From an uncultured Muribaculaceae bacterium (GTDB lineage: Bacteria; Bacteroidota; Bacteroidia; Bacteroidales; Muribaculaceae): DNA of 14,721 bases. The stretch spans positions 1-14,721 of the forward strand of contig CAJGDJ010000042.1 in assembly GCA_904502025.1 (NCBI GenBank), read 5' to 3'. The position numbers and the translations under genes are program-made. Shown one piece after another: positions 7,826 through 13,210 of this stretch. How positions within the stretch are numbered: position 1 is the first letter of the stretch; each line of letters opens with the position of its first letter. The notes under the pieces are model-generated. The model worked only from the letters and a program-made list of their open reading frames with translations. It searched no databases and was not told where the DNA came from.

Positions 7826-7898
7826 AGCGGGAACGAGAGTTGAACTCGTGACCTCCGGGTTATGAATCCGACGCTCTAACCAACTGAGCTATCCCGCC
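7825..7898 (-). tRNA. tRNA-Met (CAU anticodon), probably elongator
   Basis: A 74-nt cloverleaf on the minus strand, starting GGCGGGATAGCTCAGTTGG. The acceptor stem GGCGGGA pairs with TCCCGCT (the first pair is G-U), the D stem is GCTC/GAGC, the anticodon loop TTCATAA carries CAU, and the T arm is ACGAG-TTCAACT-CTCGT. The discriminator base is A and CCA is not encoded. It is not the initiator: it lacks the three consecutive G-C pairs of the initiator anticodon stem, where pair 31-39 is A-C here. CAU tRNAs can also be tRNA-Ile with lysidine at position 34; sequence inspection alone does not fully exclude that. It has its own promoter at 7920-7951 and a terminator directly after it. Confidence 0.9.
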
Positions 7899-7919
7899 AT
7901 GATTTCTGTTTTGCGAGTG

Positions 7920-7951
7920 CAAAGATAGTGGTTTTGTTTTATTCTGCCAAA
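7920..7951 (-). promoter_or_regulatory. Promoter of the tRNA-Met gene
   Basis: Read on the minus strand, TTTG (7951-7948) and TATCTTTG (7927-7920) are separated by 20 bp, a good match to the Bacteroidota TTTG-N19-21-TAnnTTTG promoter. Transcription would start near 7914, about 15 nt before the mature tRNA 5' end. Confidence 0.8.
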
Positions 7952-7979
7952 TTTTTTAAGTGAAAAGCGAAAAATAAAT

Positions 7980-8333
7980 TTACTTAAAACCTCGAATAAA
8001 GGTAAACTCTTCGTTTATATGAGAAAGAATCGTGATTAATGAGTTATATGTTGAATGTGAAATGTTATTGTTGTTATATTCGTGTTGTGAATCGTCGTTT
8101 TTAGAAAGTGTAACATTACATATAATATCTTGAGGCATTGGCGTTGAGTCGAAAGTATTTAGGGCTAATTTTATTTTGTGAAAAATTTCTATAGCGTTGT
8201 CGAATGGTATTTCCCCATCTTCGCAGGAGTCAATCGTTGCAAAGCGATAATATGCTCGTGAAAGGGAGAGTAAAACATCGGCACGAGCTGTGTCTTTAAC
8301 ATATAAAGAAATTGAAATTGATTTTATTGACAT
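7980..8333 (-). CDS. Unrecognised 117-aa protein
   Basis: A 117-aa soluble protein with no signal peptide and no membrane segment. It starts MSIKSISISLYVKDTARAD, a beta-strand-like opening, then has a likely amphipathic helix (ADVLLSLSRAYYRFATI, 18-34), a second helical segment (FDNAIEIFHKIKLALNTF, 44-61), a strand (DIICNVTLSK), an Asn run at 87-90 and a final helix (TYNSLITILSHINEEFTFI). I do not recognise the family. It is supported as a gene by its own -7 box close upstream and by the absence of a competing frame. It lies upstream of the tRNA on the same strand with no terminator between, so read-through into the tRNA is possible. The predicted 5' leader is only about 10-12 nt. Confidence 0.6.
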   Translation of the reverse strand: MSIKSISISLYVKDTARADVLLSLSRAYYRFATIDSCEDGEIPFDNAIEIFHKIKLALNTFDSTPMPQDIICNVTLSKNDDSQHEYNNNNISHSTYNSLITILSHINEEFTFIRGFK

Positions 8334-8349
8334 AAAAAGTTACTTTTTG

Positions 8350-8357
8350 CAAAGGTA
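8350..8357 (-). promoter_or_regulatory. -7 box for the 117-aa gene
   Basis: TACCTTTG on the minus strand (8357-8350) matches TAnnTTTG. No good TTTG lies at the expected -33 distance. It would give a start near 8344 and a leader of about 10-12 nt before the start codon (8333-8331). Confidence 0.55.
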
Positions 8358-8440
8358 ATGATAGATTCTTTTATAGAAAAAATTATTAATGTGATATAAA
8401 CTTTTTATAGTAGAAATGTATTATTTGTATATTAAAGTAT

Positions 8441-8448
8441 TATCTTTG
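8441..8448 (+). promoter_or_regulatory. -7 box for the outer-membrane protein gene
   Basis: TATCTTTG at 8441-8448 fits TAnnTTTG. A TTTG at 8424-8427 is too close (13 bp) to be a normal -33 element. Start near 8454, leaving a leader of about 31 nt to the ATG at 8486. The 152-bp region 8334-8485 otherwise holds only the divergent minus-strand -7 box. Confidence 0.6.
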
Positions 8449-8485
8449 CATGTAAAGAAACTAATATTATTAAAATTATATAGGT

Positions 8486-9151
8486 ATGAAATCAATTAAA
8501 CGACTTGTTGCTGTAATTGTAGCGTGTGTTGCAATCGCTGTTCCTGCTTCGGCTCAATTTGCTTTTGGCATTAAGGCAGGAGCTAAAATTAATCAAATCC
8601 CTGAAACTGTTAGCGGTTTTGAGTGGGATGATTGTTCAGGCTTTACCGGTGGGGTAATGGGCGAATTTATGTTCCCGATAATTGGTTTAGGTGTTGACGC
8701 TTCATTGATGTATGTTTATGCTCCAATGAAAACCGAATTAGAAGTATTCGATAAAGAGATAGCAGAAGTCAATAGCTATAATCATTATCTTGAAATTCCA
8801 ATTAACTTAAAATATAAACTTTCGATCCCTGCGGTAGAAAAGATTGTGGCTCCATATATTTTTACTGGTCCAAGCTTCTCGTTTTTGTTGAGTGGTAATT
8901 CTTTTTCCGGAACTAATTTAAGCTATCTTGAACAAAATCCTGTAGATATTGCATGGAATCTTGGTATTGGTGTGGAGTTATTCAATCATCTTCAAATTGG
9001 AGCAAGCTATGGTTGGGGATTGAGTAATACCTATAAAAAAGCTCAAAACTATGGTGTGATTGATCAAAATAATGTAGTAGGGAAGTACATTGCAGATTTG
9101 GAAGGTGTAAAGAAGAATTGTTGGACAATTACAGCAGCTTATACATTCTAA
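8486..9151 (+). CDS. Outer-membrane beta-barrel protein (PorT-like)
   Basis: A 221-aa secreted protein. Residues 1-23 form a Sec signal peptide: basic MKSIKR, a hydrophobic core VAVIVACVAIAV, and a cleavage site after PASA, before QF. The mature part alternates short amphipathic strands and loops, starting FAFGIKAGAKINQI, with recurrent patterns such as GLGVDASLMYVYAPM, YLEIPINLKYKL, VAPYIFTGPSFSFLL, WNLGIGVELFNHLQIGASYGWGL, and a C-terminal WTITAAYTF ending in Phe, the usual last-strand signal for BAM insertion. (Patterns are separate fragments.) This matches the small outer-membrane beta-barrel/PorT-like families common in Bacteroidota; the exact role (porin-like, structural or other) is unknown. 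It appears monocistronic, with its own -7 box and a terminator 30 bp downstream. Confidence 0.85.
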   Translation: MKSIKRLVAVIVACVAIAVPASAQFAFGIKAGAKINQIPETVSGFEWDDCSGFTGGVMGEFMFPIIGLGVDASLMYVYAPMKTELEVFDKEIAEVNSYNHYLEIPINLKYKLSIPAVEKIVAPYIFTGPSFSFLLSGNSFSGTNLSYLEQNPVDIAWNLGIGVELFNHLQIGASYGWGLSNTYKKAQNYGVIDQNNVVGKYIADLEGVKKNCWTITAAYTF

Positions 9152-9179
9152 ATAACAAAATAGAATTCTGACGAATAAT

Positions 9180-9213
9180 AAAAGACTGTCATCGTTTGCG
9201 GCGACAGTCTTTT
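9180..9213. terminator. Bidirectional terminator between the OMP gene and the 213-aa gene
   Basis: AAAGACTGTC (9181-9190) pairs with GACAGTCTTT (9203-9212), with extra pairing possible inside the loop. T-rich sequence follows on the right and A-rich sequence precedes on the left, so it can serve both converging genes. Confidence 0.85.
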
Positions 9214-9245
9214 GTTTTTATATAATTGTTGGCGTTGTATTTTTT

Positions 9246-9887
9246 CTATAAACTAATTAGTCCCATTGCTTGAGAGCGTCCAACGAGGTCGGCAAAGAGT
9301 GAGAGTGGGGCAGAGGGATTGACCTCTTCGTTAAGGACTTTTATTGTGGGAGATTGGATATCTACATCGTTGCGTAGTTGAGATAAAATTTGATAGGCAA
9401 CTTGTAGATGTGGGAAATCGGGGCGAACGTTGCCCACTTTGTTATAATAGTAATATAACATTGAAGCCAAGTATCGCATTATCTCATTTACGTGCTCACG
9501 AGCAGTATTATCGGCATTGTTTAATTGTTGCTGAATGATTTGCATTAATGAAAAAATAGCAGTGATGTAAAGTTGTAGTGCCGATTGCTTTATCGAGAGC
9601 GAATCGTTGCCATCTATAGCCATTTGAAACAACGCGGTAACTGCTGTGGCGTATGCGTCATTGATGTTATTCATCAATGCCAATGCTTCACAATGATATG
9701 CGGCAAGTATTGCTAATGCAGAAATTTCGTCGGTTGTTGTGTTTTTTGTGTTATGAGCAGCCGCCCATAAGGTATCGGCTTGAGCAAGTAGTTCGCCTGA
9801 AAGTCGCACTGCATCAGCTACATCTCCACAATCAATCATTTCATCGATGGTGGTGCAGTTTTGAAGTAATGCTTGTATTTTATCCAT
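9246..9887 (-). CDS. Unrecognised helical protein (TPR-like), 213 aa
   Basis: A 213-aa soluble, strongly alpha-helical protein without signal peptide or membrane segment. It has helix pairs that look TPR-like, for example GDVADAVRLSGELLAQAD (21-38) and EALALMNNINDAYATAV (67-83), then a Gln/Asn-rich helix (SLMQIIQQQLNNADN, 113-127) and the unusual tyrosine run YYYY at 145-148. I do not recognise a named family; the tetratricopeptide-like fold is inferred from helix pattern only. It is transcribed away from the sigma factor gene, from a -7 box whose sequence mirrors the sigma gene's, and ends at a terminator shared with the OMP gene. The ATG at 9887-9885 gives the longest frame. A regulatory link to the sigma factor is possible but unproven. 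Confidence 0.65.
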   Translation of the reverse strand: MDKIQALLQNCTTIDEMIDCGDVADAVRLSGELLAQADTLWAAAHNTKNTTTDEISALAILAAYHCEALALMNNINDAYATAVTALFQMAIDGNDSLSIKQSALQLYITAIFSLMQIIQQQLNNADNTAREHVNEIMRYLASMLYYYYNKVGNVRPDFPHLQVAYQILSQLRNDVDIQSPTIKVLNEEVNPSAPLSLFADLVGRSQAMGLISL

Positions 9888-9918
9888 GATAAGGTGGCAG
9901 ATTCTAAAAATGTTATCT

Positions 9919-9926
9919 TAATTTTG
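9919..9926 (+). promoter_or_regulatory. Candidate -7 box for the sigma factor operon
   Basis: TAATTTTG fits TAnnTTTG and points right; no clear TTTG at the -33 distance. The start would be near 9932, giving a leader of about 70 nt. It faces a matching minus-strand box 2 bp away. Confidence 0.45.
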
Positions 9927-9928
9927 CA

Positions 9929-9936
9929 CAAAATTA
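9929..9936 (-). promoter_or_regulatory. Candidate -7 box for the 213-aa gene
   Basis: On the minus strand the sequence is TAATTTTG, identical to the opposing box. The -33 element is weak (GTTG at 9962-9959, spacing 22). The start would be near 9923, about 36 nt before the ATG. Confidence 0.45.
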
Positions 9937-9999
9937 TAATTTTTCTTTGAGGAAGATGCAACTTAAAAAATGTTTATGCGTCTAATGAAGCATAAATAA

Positions 10000-10500
10000 A
10001 TGATTTTTATGGAGTATAAATCGGAAAAAGAGCAGCAGTTTATATCAATCATTGAGGATAATCGTCAGTTGATATATAAGGTATGCTATATGTATGCAGC
10101 TAACGATGACCACTTCAATGATTTATATCAAGAGGTGCTGATACACATTTGGCAAGGGATTGATAAATTTAGAGGATTGGCTCAATTATCGACATGGATT
10201 TATCGTATATCAATTAATACATGTGTAACCTATTATCGCAGAAATCATAAATATAATGAAATGGTGTCGATTGACGGATTGTCGATAGTAGATGTTGATG
10301 ATGGAACGCATCGGCAACAATTAAAAGAATTATATCGATTGATTAATCGTCTTGACCGACTTGAAAAGGCGATAATACTCCTTTGGCTCGATGAAAAATC
10401 TTATGATGAAATTTCTGAAATCACTGGATTGAGTCGCAATAATGTGGCTTCACGATTGAGAAGAATTAAAATGAAATTACAACAACTTAGCGAAGAATAA
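10000..10500 (+). CDS. ECF-type RNA polymerase sigma factor
   Basis: A 166-aa sigma-70 family factor with only regions 2 and 4, the ECF layout. Region 2 is at about 24-82: LIYKVCYMYAANDDHFNDLYQEV (split here: LIYKVCYMYA at 24-33, DLYQEVLIHIWQ at 41-52), then the -10-recognition helix STWIYRISINTCVTYYRR (64-81). Region 4 is at about 110-160 with the helix-turn-helix YDEISEITGLSRNNVASRL (135-153). The linker between them is short. It should direct RNA polymerase to a specific promoter set; the targets are unknown. Two starts are possible: ATG 10000 or ATG 10009 (the fourth codon); both are preceded by A/T-rich sequence with no clear ribosome site. A four-helix membrane protein follows after 11 bp and may control it. 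Confidence 0.9.
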   Translation: MIFMEYKSEKEQQFISIIEDNRQLIYKVCYMYAANDDHFNDLYQEVLIHIWQGIDKFRGLAQLSTWIYRISINTCVTYYRRNHKYNEMVSIDGLSIVDVDDGTHRQQLKELYRLINRLDRLEKAIILLWLDEKSYDEISEITGLSRNNVASRLRRIKMKLQQLSEE

Positions 10501-10511
10501 AACTGAATACT

Positions 10512-11090
10512 ATGGATATTGATGAACTAAAAAAACAATGGAAATCGATGGAACTACGCATCGATCAGCTCGAAAAAGATAACAAACGATTATTGTCGTG
10601 CATCAGTAATGACAAGGTTTGGGGTGTGAGAAAAAAGTTGCAAACTCGTTACTTTGCTTTGATTGTATTGTGTGTGGTTAGCCCTGTTTGGATATTATTG
10701 ATGAATGAGATGTATTATATTGACACTGAGGTTTTAATTATATATACATTCTTTTTTGTGGTCATGGCAGTTGTAAACAGTTATATTTACAATCTAATAG
10801 GTAAAGTTGACTGCTCCTCAATGACTATTAAAGAAGCATTAATGGCGATTACTAAAGTTGAGGAAACTCGCCGAAGGGGACAGCTTTTGGGGTGGATTTT
10901 AGCTGTGCCATTAGTGATAATATTGTTTAGAGTGTTTTCCGAAATGGGACACCCCGAAGTGTTGTATGGTGCAAGCGTTGGTCTTGTAATAGGTGGTATA
11001 TATGGCTATATTTTTGATCGCCAAACATTACAGCTAATAAAAGAACTTCGCAAAACTCTCGCCGATGCACTCGCTGAAGAGGATATATAG
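10512..11090 (+). CDS. Four-helix membrane protein downstream of the sigma factor, possible anti-sigma factor
   Basis: A 192-aa inner-membrane protein. Residues 1-45 are a charged, probably coiled-coil cytoplasmic segment starting MDIDELKKQWKSMELRIDQL. Four membrane helices follow at about 47-66, 73-95, 125-143 and 148-168, in two hairpins joined by a cytoplasmic loop with EETRRRGQ (117-124). A charged C-terminal helix (QLIKELRKTLADALAEED) closes it. With an even number of helices, both ends would be cytoplasmic, suitable for binding a sigma factor. It starts 11 bp after the sigma gene, so they are almost certainly co-transcribed. Its position matches membrane partners that often follow ECF sigma genes, but no known anti-sigma domain (zinc-binding ZAS, FecR) is visible. 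The anti-sigma role is inference from context. Confidence 0.75.
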   Translation: MDIDELKKQWKSMELRIDQLEKDNKRLLSCISNDKVWGVRKKLQTRYFALIVLCVVSPVWILLMNEMYYIDTEVLIIYTFFFVVMAVVNSYIYNLIGKVDCSSMTIKEALMAITKVEETRRRGQLLGWILAVPLVIILFRVFSEMGHPEVLYGASVGLVIGGIYGYIFDRQTLQLIKELRKTLADALAEEDI

Positions 11091-11143
11091 TAAAAATAGA
11101 TACATTTTTGTTAAAAACTTCTTTGAAAAATGTGAGGTAATAA

Positions 11144-11175
11144 TTTGCGAGTAGCGGGATATTGCATTAACTTTG
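11144..11175 (+). promoter_or_regulatory. Promoter of the pyrBI-glyA cluster
   Basis: TTTG (11144-11147) and TAACTTTG (11168-11175) are separated by exactly 20 bp, an excellent Bacteroidota promoter match. Transcription would start near 11181, about 33 nt before the pyrB ATG. That leader is too short for a leader peptide plus attenuator like the one before E. coli pyrBI. Confidence 0.85.
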
Positions 11176-11176
11176 T

Positions 11177-11195
11177 AGTTATATAAGTTATAACT
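11177..11195. repeat. Inverted repeat at the predicted pyrB transcription start
   Basis: AGTTATA (11177-11183) and TATAACT (11189-11195) are perfect inverted repeats with a 5-bp spacer, right at the predicted start site. A wider pair, TGTAGTT (11174-11180) and AACTACA (11200-11206), surrounds part of it. It could be an operator, but AT-rich repeats of this size also arise by chance. Confidence 0.35.
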
Positions 11196-11213
11196 CAAAA
11201 ACTACATTGTGCA

Positions 11214-12146
11214 ATGAATAGCAATAGCCTTGTGTCAATCTCCGATATCTCAAAAGAGGAGATATTGCAACTCCTTGAAAATGCTCGCTATTTTGAGGAA
11301 AATCCCAATCACAAAATTCTTGACGGTAAAGTGGTTGCAACATTGTTTTTTGAACCATCAACCCGCACAAGATTGAGTTTTGAAACAGCCGTAAATCGCC
11401 TTGGTGGTCGTGTGATAGGTTTCTCCGATGCCAGCACTACAAGTTCGTCGAAAGGAGAAACTCTCAAAGATACCATTAAGATGGTTAGCAACTATGTTGA
11501 CCTTATCGTGATGCGTCACTATCTTGAAGGGGCAGCACGTTATGCAACAGAAGTGACCGATACTCCGATTATCAACGCAGGCGATGGTGCACATCAACAC
11601 CCATCGCAAACAATGCTCGACCTATATTCAATTTATAAAACACAAGGCACGCTTGAGAATCTCACTATCACAATGGTTGGCGACTTGAAATATGGTCGCA
11701 CAGTGCATTCATTGTTGATGGCAATGCAATATTTCAACCCCACATTCAATTTTGTTGCTTGTGATGAATTGAAGATGCCTGCTGAATATAAAGAGTTCTG
11801 CGACCAAAAGGGAATTAAATATACCGAACATAAAGAATTCTCACAAGAGGTTATAAACTCATCGGATATTATATATATGACTCGCGTGCAACGTGAACGA
11901 TTTACCGACATCATGGAATATGAAAAAGTGAAAAACCTTTACAACCTCCACAATGCGATGCTCGATAATTCAAAAGATAATCTTCGTATATTGCATCCAC
12001 TACCTCGTGTGAATGAAATTGACCAAGATGTGGATGATAACCCAAAAGCATATTATTTTCAGCAAGCCCAAAACGGATTATATGCACGTCAAGCAATAAT
12101 TTGTAGAGCATTAAACATTGACATTAAAGAAGTACAAAAATCATGA
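11214..12146 (+). CDS. pyrB: Aspartate carbamoyltransferase catalytic chain
   Basis: A 310-aa cytoplasmic enzyme catalysing carbamoyl phosphate + aspartate to carbamoyl aspartate, the committed step of pyrimidine synthesis. E. coli PyrB is 311 aa. Visible motifs: the carbamoyl-phosphate site FFEPSTRTRLSFE (45-57, STRTR at 49-53); the SSSKGETLKDT loop (77-87) with Lys80, the equivalent of E. coli Lys84; RHYLEGAARYA (101-111, Arg105 region of E. coli); DGAHQHPSQTMLDLYS (124-139, catalytic His129 of the HPSQ motif); MTRVQRERF (222-230, aspartate binding); HPLPRVNEI (261-269). All key residues are present. The first gene after a strong promoter, it overlaps pyrI by 4 bp (ATGA), as expected for subunits of one holoenzyme. 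Confidence 0.97.
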   Translation: MNSNSLVSISDISKEEILQLLENARYFEENPNHKILDGKVVATLFFEPSTRTRLSFETAVNRLGGRVIGFSDASTTSSSKGETLKDTIKMVSNYVDLIVMRHYLEGAARYATEVTDTPIINAGDGAHQHPSQTMLDLYSIYKTQGTLENLTITMVGDLKYGRTVHSLLMAMQYFNPTFNFVACDELKMPAEYKEFCDQKGIKYTEHKEFSQEVINSSDIIYMTRVQRERFTDIMEYEKVKNLYNLHNAMLDNSKDNLRILHPLPRVNEIDQDVDDNPKAYYFQQAQNGLYARQAIICRALNIDIKEVQKS

Positions 12147-12601
12147 CAGGAAAGAAAGAACTCGCTGTTGCAGCATTGCAAAATGGCACCGTTATAGATC
12201 ATATTCCCGCTTCGGTATTGTTTGATGCTGTGAAAATTTTGGGAATTGAAAAATTAGATACTCATGTTACTATTGGAAATAATCTTAATAGTAATAAACT
12301 TGGGACAAAAGGCATTATTAAGGTTGCCGATGTAGAATTTCCCGAAGCAATACTCAATCGCATTGCATTGATAGCACCAACTGCTGTGGTAAATATCATT
12401 CGCGATTTTGAGGTAGTAGAGAAGCATAAAGTACAACTTCCCGACACGATTGTGGGTATTGTGAAATGTGGAAATCCCAAGTGTATAACCAATAACGAGC
12501 CAATGAAAACTCGATTTGAGGTAGTTGATCGCCAAAATGTAACTATTAGTTGCCACTATTGTGGTCATTCGGTAAGTAATAAAGAAGCTCAAATAGACTA
12601 A
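12143..12601 (+). CDS. pyrI: Aspartate carbamoyltransferase regulatory chain
   Basis: A 152-aa regulatory subunit that binds CTP/UTP or ATP and holds catalytic trimers together. E. coli PyrI is 153 aa. The N-terminal nucleotide-binding domain keeps the effector-site residues known from E. coli: Asp19 and His20 in GTVIDHIPAS, Lys60 in GIIK, and Lys94 in VVEK. The C-terminal zinc domain has all four cysteines: Cys109 and Cys114 (CGNPKC) and Cys137 and Cys140 (CHYC), which contact PyrB. So feedback control by CTP is probably retained. The ATG overlaps the pyrB stop by 4 bp, consistent with coupled 1:1 synthesis. Confidence 0.96.
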   Translation: MTGKKELAVAALQNGTVIDHIPASVLFDAVKILGIEKLDTHVTIGNNLNSNKLGTKGIIKVADVEFPEAILNRIALIAPTAVVNIIRDFEVVEKHKVQLPDTIVGIVKCGNPKCITNNEPMKTRFEVVDRQNVTISCHYCGHSVSNKEAQID

Positions 12602-12613
12602 ACGATATTGCCG

Positions 12614-13180
12614 ATGAAGCAGAGTTGGAAGCCCGGAACGATGATTTACCCACTCCCTGCAGTGCTTGTGAGTTGTGGTAATACCCCCGAGCGTCGCAAC
12701 TTGATTACTGTTGCATGGACAGGAACAATATGTACCAACCCTGCTATGTGCTATATTTCCATTCGTCCCGAACGTCATAGTTATGGGATTATAAAAGAGG
12801 AGATGGAATTTACGATAAATCTCACTACAGAGTCAATGGCTCATGCTACCGATTGGTGTGGCGTGCGTTCGGGAAAAGATTTTGACAAATGGAAAGAATC
12901 CGGACTAACACCAATGTCGGGAGTGAAAGTTGGTTGCCCCTACGTTGATGAATCGCCACTTTCAATCGAATGCAGGGTAAAAGAGATTATTAAACTCGGA
13001 AGCCACGATATGTTTATTGCCGAAGTGCTAAATGTGCTTGCCGATGAAAAATATTTTGACCCTGAAACCGGGGCATTTGACCTCGCAAAAGCATCGCCCA
13101 TAAGCTATAGCCATGGAGGATATTTTACTCAAGGTGAAAAGATTGGAGGCTTTGGGTGGACAGTAAAGAAAAAGAAATAA
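12614..13180 (+). CDS. Flavin reductase-like / flavoredoxin-family FMN-binding protein
   Basis: A 188-aa cytoplasmic protein of the flavin reductase-like (split-barrel) family. It opens WKPGTMIYPLPAVLVSCG, then NLITVAWTGTICTNPAMCYI, SIRPERHSYGII, EFTINLTTESMAHATDWCG, and further on SGVKVGCPYVDESPLSIECRV and a C-terminal GGYFTQGEKIGGFGWTVK (separate fragments). The strings AWTGT, NPAM.YISIRPERHSY and INLTTE are typical of flavoredoxin-like proteins that bind FMN. The natural substrate is not predictable. I chose ATG 12614 over the in-frame TTG at 12608 because ATG is preferred and only two residues differ. It lies 12 bp after pyrI and 30 bp before glyA, probably co-transcribed with them, though no direct pathway link to pyrimidine or glycine metabolism is evident. 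Confidence 0.88.
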   Translation: MKQSWKPGTMIYPLPAVLVSCGNTPERRNLITVAWTGTICTNPAMCYISIRPERHSYGIIKEEMEFTINLTTESMAHATDWCGVRSGKDFDKWKESGLTPMSGVKVGCPYVDESPLSIECRVKEIIKLGSHDMFIAEVLNVLADEKYFDPETGAFDLAKASPISYSHGGYFTQGEKIGGFGWTVKKKK

Positions 13181-13210
13181 AAATAATAATTTAATATATC
13201 ATCAAAATTT

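Noticed and set aside
11091..11143. Terminator for the sigma factor operon
   Set aside because: Only a short A/T pairing (AAAAAT with ATTTTT) is present, too weak to call; the unit may read into pyrB or end by another mechanism.
12608..12613. TTG start for the flavin reductase gene
   Set aside because: An ATG follows two codons later and aligns better with the usual family N-terminus; no ribosome site favours the TTG.
12254..12778. A 174-codon minus-strand open frame
   Set aside because: It lies wholly across pyrI and the start of the flavin reductase gene, both strongly supported on the plus strand, and its product (Cys/His/Asn-rich, no domain) looks like a reverse-strand shadow.
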